A stretch of DNA of 64,000 nt from Gymnorhina tibicen (lineage: Eukaryota; Chordata; Aves; Passeriformes; Artamidae), in the NCBI GenBank assembly GCA_013399875.1, contig VXAZ01008185.1:631-64630 (forward strand). Reading direction: 5' to 3'. Numbering within the stretch: the stretch's first letter is position 1; the number at the start of each line of letters is the position of its first letter. Both the position numbers and the translations under genes were made by a program. The notes beneath the pieces are model-generated. The model did not search any database. It saw only the letters and a program-made list of their open reading frames with translations, and was not told the DNA's origin. This document shows positions 1-12,299 of the stretch, one piece after another.

Positions 1-3000
1 TCATAACACAGACACTATACAGGAAGTCCTAAACAGAGAAGCTGACAAAAGCTTGTACCTAATTACAAACTGCTTCATTTGTGTCTGCCTGAAGGTTGCA
101 ACTGTGTTTGCTGTATAAAACTCACACAGAATATGTCATTGAAAACTTTCAAATAGGTTCTTGCAACATTACTATGTAAAGGATAAACAAAGTCCTTTTT
201 AGCAATAGGATATGGATTTAGCTGTTCTTATTATTTTAGACACTAAATTGATTGTTTATGGCATTCCAATACATATTTTATTGTAAATTACTATACATTG
301 ATGGAACATAGATCAAGTTTTAATAGTAAAAAGATTACCAAATAATCACATGTCAAAGTACTTGTAGAACGTAGTTTTTCTACTTGGTTCCTGGCCTAAC
401 TCAAATTTTTGTAGACATATATATGTGATAGGCTGTTAAATTAAATAAAAATTCATAATTCCATAATAAAAATGAATATTAATAAGTACAATTCTATTTT
501 GTAGTTCTCACCTCTGAAGTAAGATGTAACCTCTCCCATTTTCACTTTGTCCAGCTAAGTGAAAAATATTTTCTAAAACAAAATTGTGGGGAAAATCAGT
601 TTTTTTTAATTTAATTTTTTTTAAATTTAGACTGTAGTGAATGACTCTGAGCTTGCAATCAAAGGCAACATTTTTATACCAACAAATAGTTACTGAAATA
701 TGTCAGTCCTGCAATCTTCTGGAAATTGTAATTTATAATGTAGATGTAGTCACCAAAAAAAAATCAATGTAAGTTTAGATCCACTACAGAATACATCTTG
801 ATTGTTGTGCAATTTTGAAAAATTTCCATCAGCAAAATGAGGAATCATGACATGACCTTACTCTGCAACCACCATATTAATATTTTATTATTATATTTGC
901 TTCAAGAATATTGCTAAAGAGCCTGTAAATCTGCAAAGGTAGTTGGAGTAGAATGATTTTTACCACACCTTCTAGACCACGGGGTAAAGCTGGAAACTAT
1001 TAAAAATTCCCCCTTCTGAATAAATCTACAGAATAAAACCACTGACAATAATTCCAAGTATCTCTCTTGTTTTAGCTTGCTTCATGAAGGCAAAACCCAC
1101 TCATGGCTACAAGTATCTTTCCATGTTACAAACAAAGGTCAAACTTCTGGAGGAGAATTGTCCTGATAACTTGCTGTTAATTATGGAAATGGTCAGTGCT
1201 TCAAATGAATAAACAAAAAAATTAAAGAAATAAAACAAGGGAAAAAATATTTCTAGTCCAAAAGCTTTTTGTTTTGCACTCCTACTGCCAAGAAAAAGAA
1301 ACTCTGAAGAACTGAATAAATAGAGTGCAAATGAGAAGTAGAGGTTTTATTTTAGTACCCCTTTGAAATAATCATCCTTATGGAGACATATACAAAATAA
1401 TTTATTATCTACCAGAATTTGTTATCTCCAGGAATTACAATTTTGACATATAATTCTTCCACAAGCCTTTCAAGTGACTGCTGCCATGCAATTTTGAAGA
1501 TTCTTCCAGACTTTCACTGCTGACCAAATTTCTAGTCACAATTTATAACCATGCATTTATTCTGAGTAGCCATATTTCCTTCTCAGGTTTTGTTTGCCTC
1601 AGCTAAATACACCACTCTCCTCAAATATCTCTCTCTACAACTGATATTTTATCCTCCTAGTCATCCTTGGGGTTCTCTACACTTGTTTAAATTAATCTTT
1701 CTTGAACACAGGTGACTAGAACTACAGAATAATAGAATTACGTCTTTTCAACGCCTTGCACAACATTACATTTCCTGTCTCTACTAAATTCACTAATGCA
1801 TAGCAAAATTGCATTAGATTTCCATCATACCAGTATCCCATAACCATCTTCCACTCGACTGACATTTTTTTTAAAGTTTTATGTAAGATAAGCACAAACT
1901 CCCACCAACATCACAGAAAAAGAAATCCTCAAGAATCAATATCACCTTGAGTAACTTTTACTATTACTCTCTATGACTTTTTGGTGCTAATTTTAATCAA
2001 TTTCCTACATTCCAGCTGAGAAGCTTGTCTAACTTTTCTTACCTCAGGTTTTTTTGCATTTGCAATACCTTCCAACTTTGTCATACTTTTACTCTCACTA
2101 AGACTTGCAAATACCTCAAGAAAAAAGAAACAAAAGCATACTAGGTCCCAGCAAAACCAAAAAAGGTGGCACTGGTATTACACTGAAATGAAGAGTAAAA
2201 ACAATGTTACTGTAACAGGGAGAAAATTATGAAGTAAATGGTTGGCAACACCAAACATGTAATGACTCTCTTTATTCATTACCTGTAGAATGTCTTTCAT
2301 ATGCTGCTTTACATAATATATGAATAATACTAACCTATAGAGATATTAGGGTCCTTTACTTCTCAGTACTCTGAGTGTCACCGAGGCAGGCAGACAGCAA
2401 ACTGATACTGCTCCCTGATTCATAAGTAATTCTGTCACTAAAGACCATAGGATACTGTTCTAATCTCAGTATGTTTTTCAGGATACTTTGACAATTAAGT
2501 GTCTCCTGTTCCAAAAATGAAACATGCCAGCTGATTATTGCGGGAATAAGTTACCAGAGATGCCATGAGACCAGTTGAGTTTCATATATCCCAAAAGTTT
2601 CTGACATGCAGAATAAATTAACTAAGTCAGAGTGCCTAGCCAAAGAAATGTGTAGATTTTTTTTTTTTTGGAGTCTAGTTCATATCTGAAGTACCTTCAT
2701 ATGGCAAAGTACGGCTCACTTTTGTGTTATAGTAATACACTGTTAAAACAAATAAAATCAGATTTTCTTTATGCTTACTTCAAGTAACATCTTGTGCAAG
2801 CTTTTTTGCTAAATTCATTTATTGATAAGATAAAGAGCTATTGAGCTTGCCCTACTACATCTCAGTAAAAAACCACTGCACTAAGAAAGTAAATGTCTTA
2901 TAGGTGATATGTAAGTCACCAAAAATGATTGCCAATTAAAGCTCTATATTGCACCGTACCACCATGTACTTTATAAATGCTTACTTCAAATAAATTCTAT

Positions 3001-4000
3001 TTTATAGACTAGTAATGCAATTACACTAGTCTTAATTTTATTATCATCTCTCCAACTGTAATATCCTTTATGTCTATTGATACCCTCAAAAAAAGTAATG
3101 ATCTTCTAAAAATTAAGGCAAATGAATTTAAAGTATTTTTCATATATGTTTTTATTATAAATTTCACAATCTAGTGAGGCTAGAAAATATTTTAATCAAT
3201 TAGAATATAGCTATGGCTATCAAACAGCAAAAAACCCTTATTCCTACCTGCCTCAATTGCTGGACTTTTTGATGTAGGAATTCTTTCTTCCTATCTTGGT
3301 GAAGATATCCTGTCAGTGAAGGAGAGAGATTCCTTTCATAGACAGAAAAGTTTTAAATACTCCTTGTACTCCTACTCCTGTATTTTTCTCAAAAGAAGAA
3401 GTAATGATTTGAAGATGCACAGAAGCAAGGACAAAAGTAACTGGTCTCACCAGTGGGCAAATTCACAGATGAGGTTACTGTATGTGCATCACATGCAGAA
3501 CTTTTCATAAGATTTTCAAGTTAAAATCATGACCATATTCAAGTAAGTTCCTTATTTATATTACATCAAATAAACTTTTTGTTAGATAAATACAGTGCAT
3601 GAAACTGAGCTATCATTTGGGTTATCTAATGAAGCTTAGGATATCCAGGTGTTTGGCATATGACCTAGATGGCTTTAATTTGATGGACTAATAGAAAATG
3701 AAAGGAAAAGATTAAACAAAGGCTTTCCATATAAAAGCACAAGTATTTAAGACACACTAGATGAAAGGAGGTAAAAAGCTTTTGAGACTCTCCCTGAACA
3801 ATTTTATTAATAGAGGGAACTGACGTAAAAGGACTAAAGACAATCAAGGTCTGCATGAACATAATTTCAAAAGATGAGTAAAACAATCTAGCTGAGTGAC
3901 ACACTCAATGAGGTCTCACTTCCTCTCTCTCTCTCCATCTCCATGTTTGAATTCGCACTATCTTTCTGTCCTACTTGCTCTGGTCTTGTCTTATCCCTTG
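1..4000. other. AT-rich unique intronic DNA, nothing recognised
   Basis: The stretch is strongly AT-rich with short homopolymers, for example T-runs near 2658. It has no recognisable transposon tail, exon or RNA gene. Open frames are short and have no protein resemblance. Confidence 0.6.
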
Positions 4001-4070
4001 CTGAGCAATTCAGCTCACCAAACCAACAGAACACTATCCACTGTTGGTTTAGTGAGCAGCATTGTCTCAG
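4001..4070 (+). ncRNA. Pre-miRNA-like imperfect hairpin (candidate)
   Basis: Arms 4001-4029 and 4041-4070 fold into a single stem with an 11-nt loop (4030-4040). By hand I count 26 base pairs, three mismatches (4010/4060, 4012/4058, 4019/4051) and one bulge (4065). The terminal 10 bp next to the loop, AAACCAACAG against CTGTTGGTTT, are perfect. Length and imperfect pairing resemble a microRNA precursor. It could equally be a chance or transposon-derived inverted repeat, and expression is unknown. Confidence 0.35.
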
Positions 4071-4179
4071 GTCTAGCTGAGCAGTTGGGCTTACACAAGG
4101 GAAACTGCAGGAGCCAGCAGGGACAAATTATCATTTTGGCAGCAGCAAACTATTTTCTTGGCTCAATCATTTCATGAAG

Positions 4180-5690
4180 CACTATGGATCATGCTTTCTC
4201 CACAGAAGTCTACAAATTGGGGCATGGTTTAAAGTAGTTGTTCCATGAACCTCAATGAGAGGCTTGTGCACAGCTGGATCATACATTATTCATAATATGA
4301 CAGAATCCCTACCAGACTAGTTAAAGGGCACACCAAAAAGTGCCTATTAATTGCCACCAAGGCCCCCACACAGCCAAATCACACAATTATAATCATGTGT
4401 TTTAAGACAACTGATACTGAAAGATGTACAGCAATTTGGGCAATGCATCATTTTGTGGTACAAAGGTGACAGAAGAATCAAAGTTCTACTATTAGTGACA
4501 AACTATAAGATCATGTGAAATAAGCACCAATACAACACTTAGCCTAACACTGAGGTCTCACAAAATACCAGTGCTTAAAACTGTCTAGCTAAAACCTGAT
4601 ATATACAGTAAAAATCTGATCCTGTGCATCAACATCATCAAAATTTTTGGCAACAATGATGTATTTTGTATACTGAAATAGCCTTCTAATAAGAAAAGGG
4701 CTTTCAGACAAAGTGCTGACTTGTCTAAATGACATCAGAAGACCCAATAAAACTAGAGAAGACATATATATGAACATCAGTGCTCCAAAACAATTGCTAT
4801 TTACTTTATGTTTGTGTTTTTTCACATGGCAGCTCAATAAAAGGGTTTTATTCTATAGGTTTTCTGAATGTGTAATACCTTCATACTTAAAACATGTCTA
4901 TGTCAAAGCAAGGTTTCACTGAAGTCACATAGCCAGGTGATCCCTTCACACCAACTGAATCTACAAGAAAAAAATAATTCCTCAAATGTTCCCTAAAGTA
5001 CTGAAACAAGGCTATTACATTCAGTATAGTACTTATTTATGGACAAATTAATCTAAGGATTTTTTACTATGAAACTATAGGCTCATGTAATAAAATGTTC
5101 AAAATCAAATTTGGAATGAGTATTAATACACAAAGAAAAACTGTCCTACCCTCAAAGTTTCATTGCCAAAAGATTAGCCTTCATTTGACTTTATGTATAT
5201 GCTGCTAATATTTCTTCATTAAAAAAATAAGGTAATAAAAAATGTATGAATTTTTAGTCATTTATTTACATTAGCCCAAGTACAACTTTATAAAGGCAGA
5301 TTTAAAATCCGCAGTCTTTGGAGGCAATGTCAAAATTCCCATTTACTTCCTAAAATTAAGTTTGGGAATGAGATCAATAATAATAAGACAACTTAAAGAA
5401 ACTTAATCATTTTTCTCAGCATAGAAAATGGCATTGCTAGCAAGGCAAACAATAGTGTGTTTATTTTTCTAACAATCTATCTACTTGCCTGAAAAAACAG
5501 GTTGCAACACGATCCATCACAAAAGGAAAGTCAGAATATTTTGAAAGAGTTGCATTTTATCCAGTGAAAGTATGAGCGAAAAGGGTGCATTCTTACTCTT
5601 TAGACTAAGTCTATTAAAAGAATGCTAAAGAGAACTGAGCATGCAGATCATCTGGAGAATTCAAAACTTAAAGTGATTAATTAGACCTTA
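4180..5690. other. AT-rich unique intronic DNA, nothing recognised
   Basis: No repeat tail, exon or RNA gene seen; only short chance open frames. Confidence 0.6.
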
Positions 5691-5699
5691 TTTTGTCTC

Positions 5700-5905
5700 A
5701 AGCAGATTTACGGAGGTTTTTTCAACTTAGCCCCATTGTTCGTAATTACCAAAATCACACCTCCATTGGCTGGTCTGCGTTGCTTCATGCATGAACAGCA
5801 ATCTGATTGAGCACTCTTGTTAGGATTCCATTCGTCATTGTAATTAGCCATAATCATAGCCTTCCTGGGTGCATGAGAATGTGCAAACGACCGATTCACA
5901 ACCCC
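5700..5905. promoter_or_regulatory. Candidate conserved non-coding element 5' of the CpG island
   Basis: This is a compositionally balanced, non-repetitive block amid AT-rich DNA. It contains a homeodomain-type core TAATTA (within TGTAATTAGCC, about 5840) and several CpGs. It lies about 300 bp left of the CpG island. The call is from texture only; conservation was not tested. Confidence 0.3.
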
Positions 5906-6204
5906 AACCTATTTGAATATGAATCTTCTCAGTGAGTAGCAACAAAGTAGTGGAAACAAAGCAGCTTCTCTAGGGAATTTTGTAAAGCATCCCTGTCTCT
6001 GATTCTCCCCCCTTAAAAATGTTCCCATTTTAGTATTTGAATTCTGTTTGCTAAAACAAGGGTTGCTTAATGAAGACAATGGCTTATTATTTCTTTAAGT
6101 GGCACAGCAGGGCCCAAGTATTACAGGCACAGCTCTTTCAGCCCTTGCCAAGGACACGGGGAACAAAGGGGCAGGCAACAACGCCAGGCAAATAGACCTC
6201 TCCT

Positions 6205-6515
6205 CACACTGCACTTCGGGAGCACTTTCCCCAGAGCAGGACCCAGGTCTCGCCTATTCTGGAACTCAAAGACACGGTCTTTTTCTCGCGTTTCCCGTAA
6301 ATGACCCGCCCAGCGCCCAGCCGCGGGGCGTGGGGCGGCACGGCGGCCGCAGCCTCATTCCCGGTGAGCCCCCTAATGGTGACAGCTCCTCCCGCCCGGC
6401 CCGAGCCCGCGGGACGCAGCCTGAGCAGGCGCGGGGGACAGCCAAGGCTGCTCGCTGCCAAACCAGAGACGCAATTCGGTGGGAAAACAGGAATTTTGAC
6501 GACCGCAGCTCTGGC
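6205..6515. promoter_or_regulatory. Isolated CpG island inside the PACRG intron
   Basis: By hand count about 30 CpG dinucleotides fall in about 310 bp, while flanking DNA has very few. It contains a GC box GGGGCGG (6332-6338), a NotI-type GCGGCCGC (6343-6350) and a donor-like CCCG|GTGAGC (GT at 6364-6365) in the plus direction. It lies about 24 kb downstream of the PACRG exon in the PACRG sense, so it cannot be the PACRG/parkin bidirectional promoter. An alternative promoter, an antisense or non-coding RNA promoter, or a regulatory element are possible. A 142-codon plus-strand frame (6099-6527) is open, probably because GC-rich DNA has few stops. Confidence 0.65.
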
Positions 6516-6539
6516 ACGATGATCTAGTTAACTTTTTAA

Positions 6540-9500
6540 CATATTTAGCAATATTTCAGTAAGAAGAAGTCTCAGAGGCACACTAAGTGCCTCTTAATAA
6601 TTGTGCACACACAAGAATTATTACTTAAGTTGCCACATACTTCTGGCCTGGAATGAAATTCTGACTTGTACGATCCCCAAACCAGCCTTTCTTGAATAAT
6701 GATTATGAATTGATTTTTTTGTTTGTTTATTGAGGAAATAATAACATGTAAATAGAGCCTGGGATAGCATACAAGCCTGCAGTTTTGTTAATATTGAATT
6801 TTGAAATTATAATCCTCTCATGCAAGATGTTACACTAGTTTTTCTTACTACATTTTCTTGTTTCCAGAGCCTTCAATTTAATAGACCAGCTATGCAATGG
6901 TATTTTGTTCATGTAAATATTTTATTCAATTAACACTATTAGTAAAAAATATTAATCATAATAATAAACTATAGATTAACTAAAGATTTAAGAGGAAAGT
7001 CCCTTCAAATAATCATACAACTGATTTCACAATATTATCTTCAATGGAAGATAAAGACAAAATATTTATTATATATATGTCTCCACATACGTAGGAGAAA
7101 TGGCAAGTCCAAGTGTTTCACACTTACAGTCTTGAGTCAGCAATTGTTAATTCTTGTAATTAACATAACAGCTTTTCTCCTTAATCAGTCTAACACTTTC
7201 ATGAAAAAAAAATAGAAATCTCAGGATTTGTTTTAACTAATAAATGGGATAACTACTAGGTCACGTAATAAATAATTTTGCAGATTGATCTTCACTGATT
7301 TAGAAACCTTGCTAAATGTGGGGGTGGGAGGGTTGACACTTGTACTGTTTCTGAGGAAACAACTACTTTCAGTGCAGAGCTATGCTTTCTGGGTGACTGG
7401 TGAAGTCTATGGTCATATCATCCTGAAGAAACTGCAGCAAGGAAGAGATGCAAATTAAATCCTGCCAAATGTCACTCTGCCATGCTAGCTCAGAAAATAG
7501 TTCCATAGCAACCATTTCCCTGTCAACCCTTACAGTCCATGCTGAAGAATCTTTCCCAGATGCTGAAAAAACAGTACTGTTTTAATTAGAATAGCAAATA
7601 CTTTTAAAATAACAATATTCAGCAGGCTGCAACAGAAAGGCATCTAGTAACACAGAAGTTTTTGTCCTCTTAGGCTTCCCCATCACTTTAGAACAAACAG
7701 AAATCAGGAAAACAAATATGACAAATGTAAAGTTTTATGATGGTAGCTGTTGCTCTCCTGTTTCATCCCTTTTTCATCCCTTTGAGTACATTTTGGTGTG
7801 ATGCTGCAAACACTCTGCTATGGGTATTTGTATTCTGACATCATCACTGGAAACCTAACAAGGTTGTAGGAACATCTCTTGCCTTCAGCAAAGAACCATG
7901 CTGAAAAAAACCCTTGTCTTAATATGCAAAACATTTAACAAGTGAGACAGGGGGTTCAGAGAAGTGTTGCTACTTTCTTTGGGTTCAGTTTTGCTGATCA
8001 GTTGAATGTAAGAAGTTTCTGATACTTCTACAGCATGTCTCTGCAGTAACTTTTTTTCTAAAGGAAATAGGTAATAGAGATTCTTCTCAGTTCAATGAGA
8101 CATGTCACTCATTACTATTTAATTTAGATTTATCCTCCATATTTGACTGATGTTTTGTCAAATCACTAGAGAAAAAACTCTTTAAATTCTTTATATCAGC
8201 ACATGTAAGAACACATTCCACTAAAACTAAAAGGTGGTAAGTGGAATAAAATCTTTTAGCTCATTACATAATACATAAATTGTTAAATTACTTAATACAT
8301 AAATTGTTAAATTATAGTAACATGGAATAAGATATAAAGGATGTATGAATGATCATTTTATTATAACCTATTCCATACAGATTTTTCACTACAATATTCC
8401 ACCAAAATATTTTAACCATTTTCTGCATCAAAAGTCATCAAAATATGAAGAATGGATGATTGCACCTCTCCCATGCAATCTATATAAAAAGTGTGTAGGG
8501 TGGAATTTGCATATTCCATTCAAACAGTAACCATTAAACAAAACATCTTGGCATAGTTTGTGAACACTTTGGAAAAGAGTATCTTTAACTTATGCCTCTT
8601 TCTGTGAATTTAAAGACTTCTTCCTGTTTATATCCTATGCTTAACTTTGCGCGGAAAGATGAGATACTTGTTATGAGTCATATGAAAAATGCCCTTCTCA
8701 CTAAATTTTGAAATTCTGCTGCAATGGATGTCAGCTTGTTAAGAAAGTTTCTGCTGCCTCAGTATATTTTTTCTTTATGTGTATGATAGATTCACTTTTA
8801 CTCTACTGCTTTTTTTCCCACTACTGTGTGGCAACTGAACATTTGTACAACTTAATGTTTCAGTTGCTATTAAAAGCTTTTCTGTAAAGTTTATTAACAA
8901 AGACTAAGGTAAAATGAAATTTAGATCACTTCATTATTCTGTAATATTAACTGAATATATTAACTGTATATTAACTGTAATACGAACTGAAAGCATTCAG
9001 CCTTGTCTGAAAAACCGAATAGAGATGATATTCTGAACTAGCTACAAAATACATTTTTTATATAATTCTATATATTTCTATAGTATTTTTGTAGATGTAT
9101 TTTTATATAAGTATATACATTTACATAAATATTTATATGTATGCTTAATTATTTGAGTCTCTTCTCAGCTGCAGCTATTCCAGGCAAACTGTTCTCTCAA
9201 ACCACAGATTTCATGGGACTATATTTATGACCTATACTTCTGAGTAGCCCCCTGGTTGCACAAACACAATACTGTACTGTTTACTTTGTACTCTGTGTTC
9301 CATAAAAATGAGATTTTGTACCAATGTTATTTTTTGTCATATACTAATATCAGACTTTAACTAGCTCATTTTCCTTGGGGTCTCCATATAGCAATCCATT
9401 TGACTGACCTGTGTATACAAGGAATCGTGATTAATCTTAGATTGATGTCACACAGAGTTGTAGTTAGAGCAGAATACTTGATTTTAAGTTGGCCACCTTC

Positions 9501-11770
9501 AGCATGATTCAAGACAGAAATCATGAACATAATGTATTTCCATTTCTTACTAAAATGCAAGCAATTGAGAATAACTAGTCATAAACAAATGTACTGGTTC
9601 TTGATTCTATTGAAATAGAAAAGCAAAACATTCCTACTGTTATCACTGGAATAAGATTAGGCTTCAAAATATTAAAAGGCATGAATAATAGCTGCATACT
9701 GAAAGGTATTTTATTCAATACATATTGATGCACAAGGTTTCACACCTCTATGAAAAGTTTAATATATAACAAATAGTCTTTTAAGAGAGATGGAAACATT
9801 CAATTTTGGGTTTTGATTTTTTTGTTATTAAGAGGTAGGAGGTTTTGTTTGTTCCTTTTTGCCTTAAATAAGATAACCCCATATTCATCTCTGAAGAAGT
9901 ATTATTTTTTCTTCAAAATTTATCTATTAAATTCAGCATGCTAGAATGAAGTTACAAAATAGTTAAATATGGCATTACAAAATAAACTTGTGTCCCTTTC
10001 ATTCTAGAGGACTTTCAGTTTGTTTCTGCACTGCACGGAGTAGGACAGAAAATATTATGCATTTAACTTTAGGACTGCAAAAAGGCAGGCAGATAAATAC
10101 TGTAGTCAAAAATTACAGGACAGTTCTGAAGTTGAATCACTGAGTACTTGTTACATTTGCTACACAATGTAAAATGTGATCTCTTTGTTTTTTACAAAGA
10201 TGTCACAGAGTTTTTAGCAATAGAATCAACCTTCCTCCTCTCAACAGGGATGATTTACACATTCTGTAGAAAGGCCCTGTCAGAGAAGATATATGGTGTA
10301 AATTAGTAGTTTGGTGTCTACAAAACCTTTGATTCTTTGGCTAAAGAGGCTGAAAGATGTGTTCTTGCTAAGGAAGAAGAACTTCAGGAAAAGAAAGAAT
10401 AATTGAAAGATGCATCGGAGGGGCATCTGCATGGCCCTATTCTGCCTCTTGAAAAAAAGAGAACATTTAAGGCCATAGAGTATTACCTTACAATTTTTGT
10501 ACGTCTACTCCTTGTTTTCCAGGGACCATACTTCTGAGGTCTGGATTTGATTTGTAGAATTGCCAAGTAGAAGAATAAAGAGGGTTTGGTTTGGTTCAAT
10601 TTCTGTCTGGAAACTATATTTTCTGTGTTTTTAACTGAAATATTTGTTTCATTTTACTGAAATAGTATACTTTGATTTGAGGCAATTTTAAAGCATTTAA
10701 TTTAAAGATTTGAAGAACAGTTTCTAAAGTCTTTCAATTACAACTCTCATAAAAATTGTATAAGTCAGTAGGAGCTGAACAGAAAAAATAAATAAAATTA
10801 AGTAATCTGAACAGTCAGGTCTTAGAATAAAATTACCAGCTTCTAATTAATCACTAAATTATTAAAATAATTATCAGGATTAGGTTACAGTTAGAAATCT
10901 AATACAAAGTCTCCCTCTGTGACCTTTCTCTTTATCTGCAAGACAGGTTTAATAGCATAAACTGTGTAAAATAAACTGATGAACATTTATGAGGTGATCT
11001 AACACTGAGGCCACTATAAAAAAGCACAGATTATAAAGATATAAACCAAAATACTCTTCATGCAATGTTCCTAGAGACCACTGATTAGATATTTTATCTT
11101 TTAAAACTGTACAAATGTATAAAGTGGATTTAAGATGTCTTCCCTCCCTCCTTCCCTCCGCTTCCTCATCTACTGCCAGGGCTCACACTCCTTTCAGTTG
11201 CACCAGTACAAGCATCTCTGTGGCTGCTGTCAGGTTACTGTAATGATCTAAATAAAAATAAAACTAAGAGGAAAAAAGCCCACAAAACCAAACCAAAACC
11301 AAACCCACCACAAATGCATTTTTTACTGGTTTTAAGATCTACCATTAAAGTGATCTGATTAACAGAATGAAACCTAAGTGCAACCGAGGGAGCATTGAAC
11401 TGTGGCATAGGACATGAATAAACAGATGGAACTTCTTTAATCTGGTTCTGATGCAACAGCACATGTTCATGTAGTTCTATCCCAAGTGAACTATCCATCC
11501 TGCATATTAGATCAAATCAAATCCTAAGGGAAAAAATATGATTCTGTAGTAAAAGAGCATAATAATGAATCTAAGTGTAGTTTTTGTTGATTGTGATGTA
11601 TGGCATTTCCTAGTTTGTTAAGAAAGGAAAAGAAAATTTAAGATTTTTGTGGCATCATGCTACCATGAAGAACATTTATTGGCAGAGATAGAATATGTGA
11701 TCCAAAACTGTGACCATTTCAACATTATAAGGATATGCTGTTGGTCACCATCCTTGGGAATGGAAGAACA
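6540..11770. other. AT-rich unique intronic DNA with minor repeats
   Basis: The stretch is mostly featureless. It contains an octamer ATGCAAAT (7448-7455) and an RFX-like half site (7500-7512). A short direct duplication sits around 8265-8315 (two copies of TAATACATAAATTGTTAAAT). There is an extremely AT-rich stretch (about 9040-9150) and a pyrimidine-rich run CTTCCCTCCCTCCTTCCCTC (about 11139). No exon or transposon was recognised. Confidence 0.55.
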
Positions 11771-11776
11771 GAACAG

Positions 11777-12286
11777 TGTCCTGGGTTACAGTATATTCTA
11801 TTACCATCTTCATGAGCTGTTGAAACCAGGTGTGGCAATGTTCCTTCCCTCCTCCCTCTGGACTATCTTCTGTTAATGGGCCCAACAATGCCTTGTCCCA
11901 TGACTGACCATCCCATTGTGAAATGCTCTGCCCAGGGGGAAGGAGCCAAGCATTCCCACCTGGATGTAATCTGGGGTTTGGAACAGCACAAGCAGCCTTT
12001 TCCACTGGATTCCCAGAGGAAGACCAGAACCTTCTACACTATCACTGGACCTTCAGAGGAAGACCAGACCCTTCTACAGAATCACTGCTTCAACAGAACC
12101 ATCACTCCAGGAGAACTGCAGCCACTATCTAATCAGACTACCAACCCCTTGACCGTCAGGGGTCAGGTTGTACTCTGACTCTGTCAGTGGGTTGGTTTTT
12201 TCGTACTATTGCACTTATTTTATTTTTCCTATTAAATTGTATTTCTGACTTGGAGTCTCTCACTAGTTTGCTTTCAAACTAGTACA
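11777..12286 (+). mobile_element. Solo LTR, ERVL-like, with 5-bp target-site duplication
   Basis: The 510-bp element begins TGTCCTGGGTTACAG and ends AACTAGTACA (TG...CA). It is flanked by the direct repeat AACAG at 11772-11776 and 12287-12291. A poly(A) signal ATTAAA lies at 12231-12236 behind a T-rich tract, setting plus orientation. A 9-bp inverted repeat, ACTAGTTTG/CAAACTAGT (12262-12270, 12275-12283), lies just before the 3' end. An internal direct repeat of about 33 bp starts at 12014 and 12054. The 5-bp duplication suits class III (ERVL-type) elements. No internal retroviral region accompanies it, so it is a solo LTR left by recombination. Short open frames within it are not genes. Confidence 0.85.
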
Positions 12287-12299
12287 AACAGTATCCAAA

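Noticed and set aside
6205..6515. PACRG/parkin bidirectional promoter
   Set aside because: The PACRG exon at 30.6 kb is read leftward, so its promoter must lie at higher coordinates, beyond the window.
6099..6527. 142-codon plus-strand frame through the CpG island
   Set aside because: Low stop density follows from GC richness; several overlapping frames on both strands are open too, and no protein family is recognisable.
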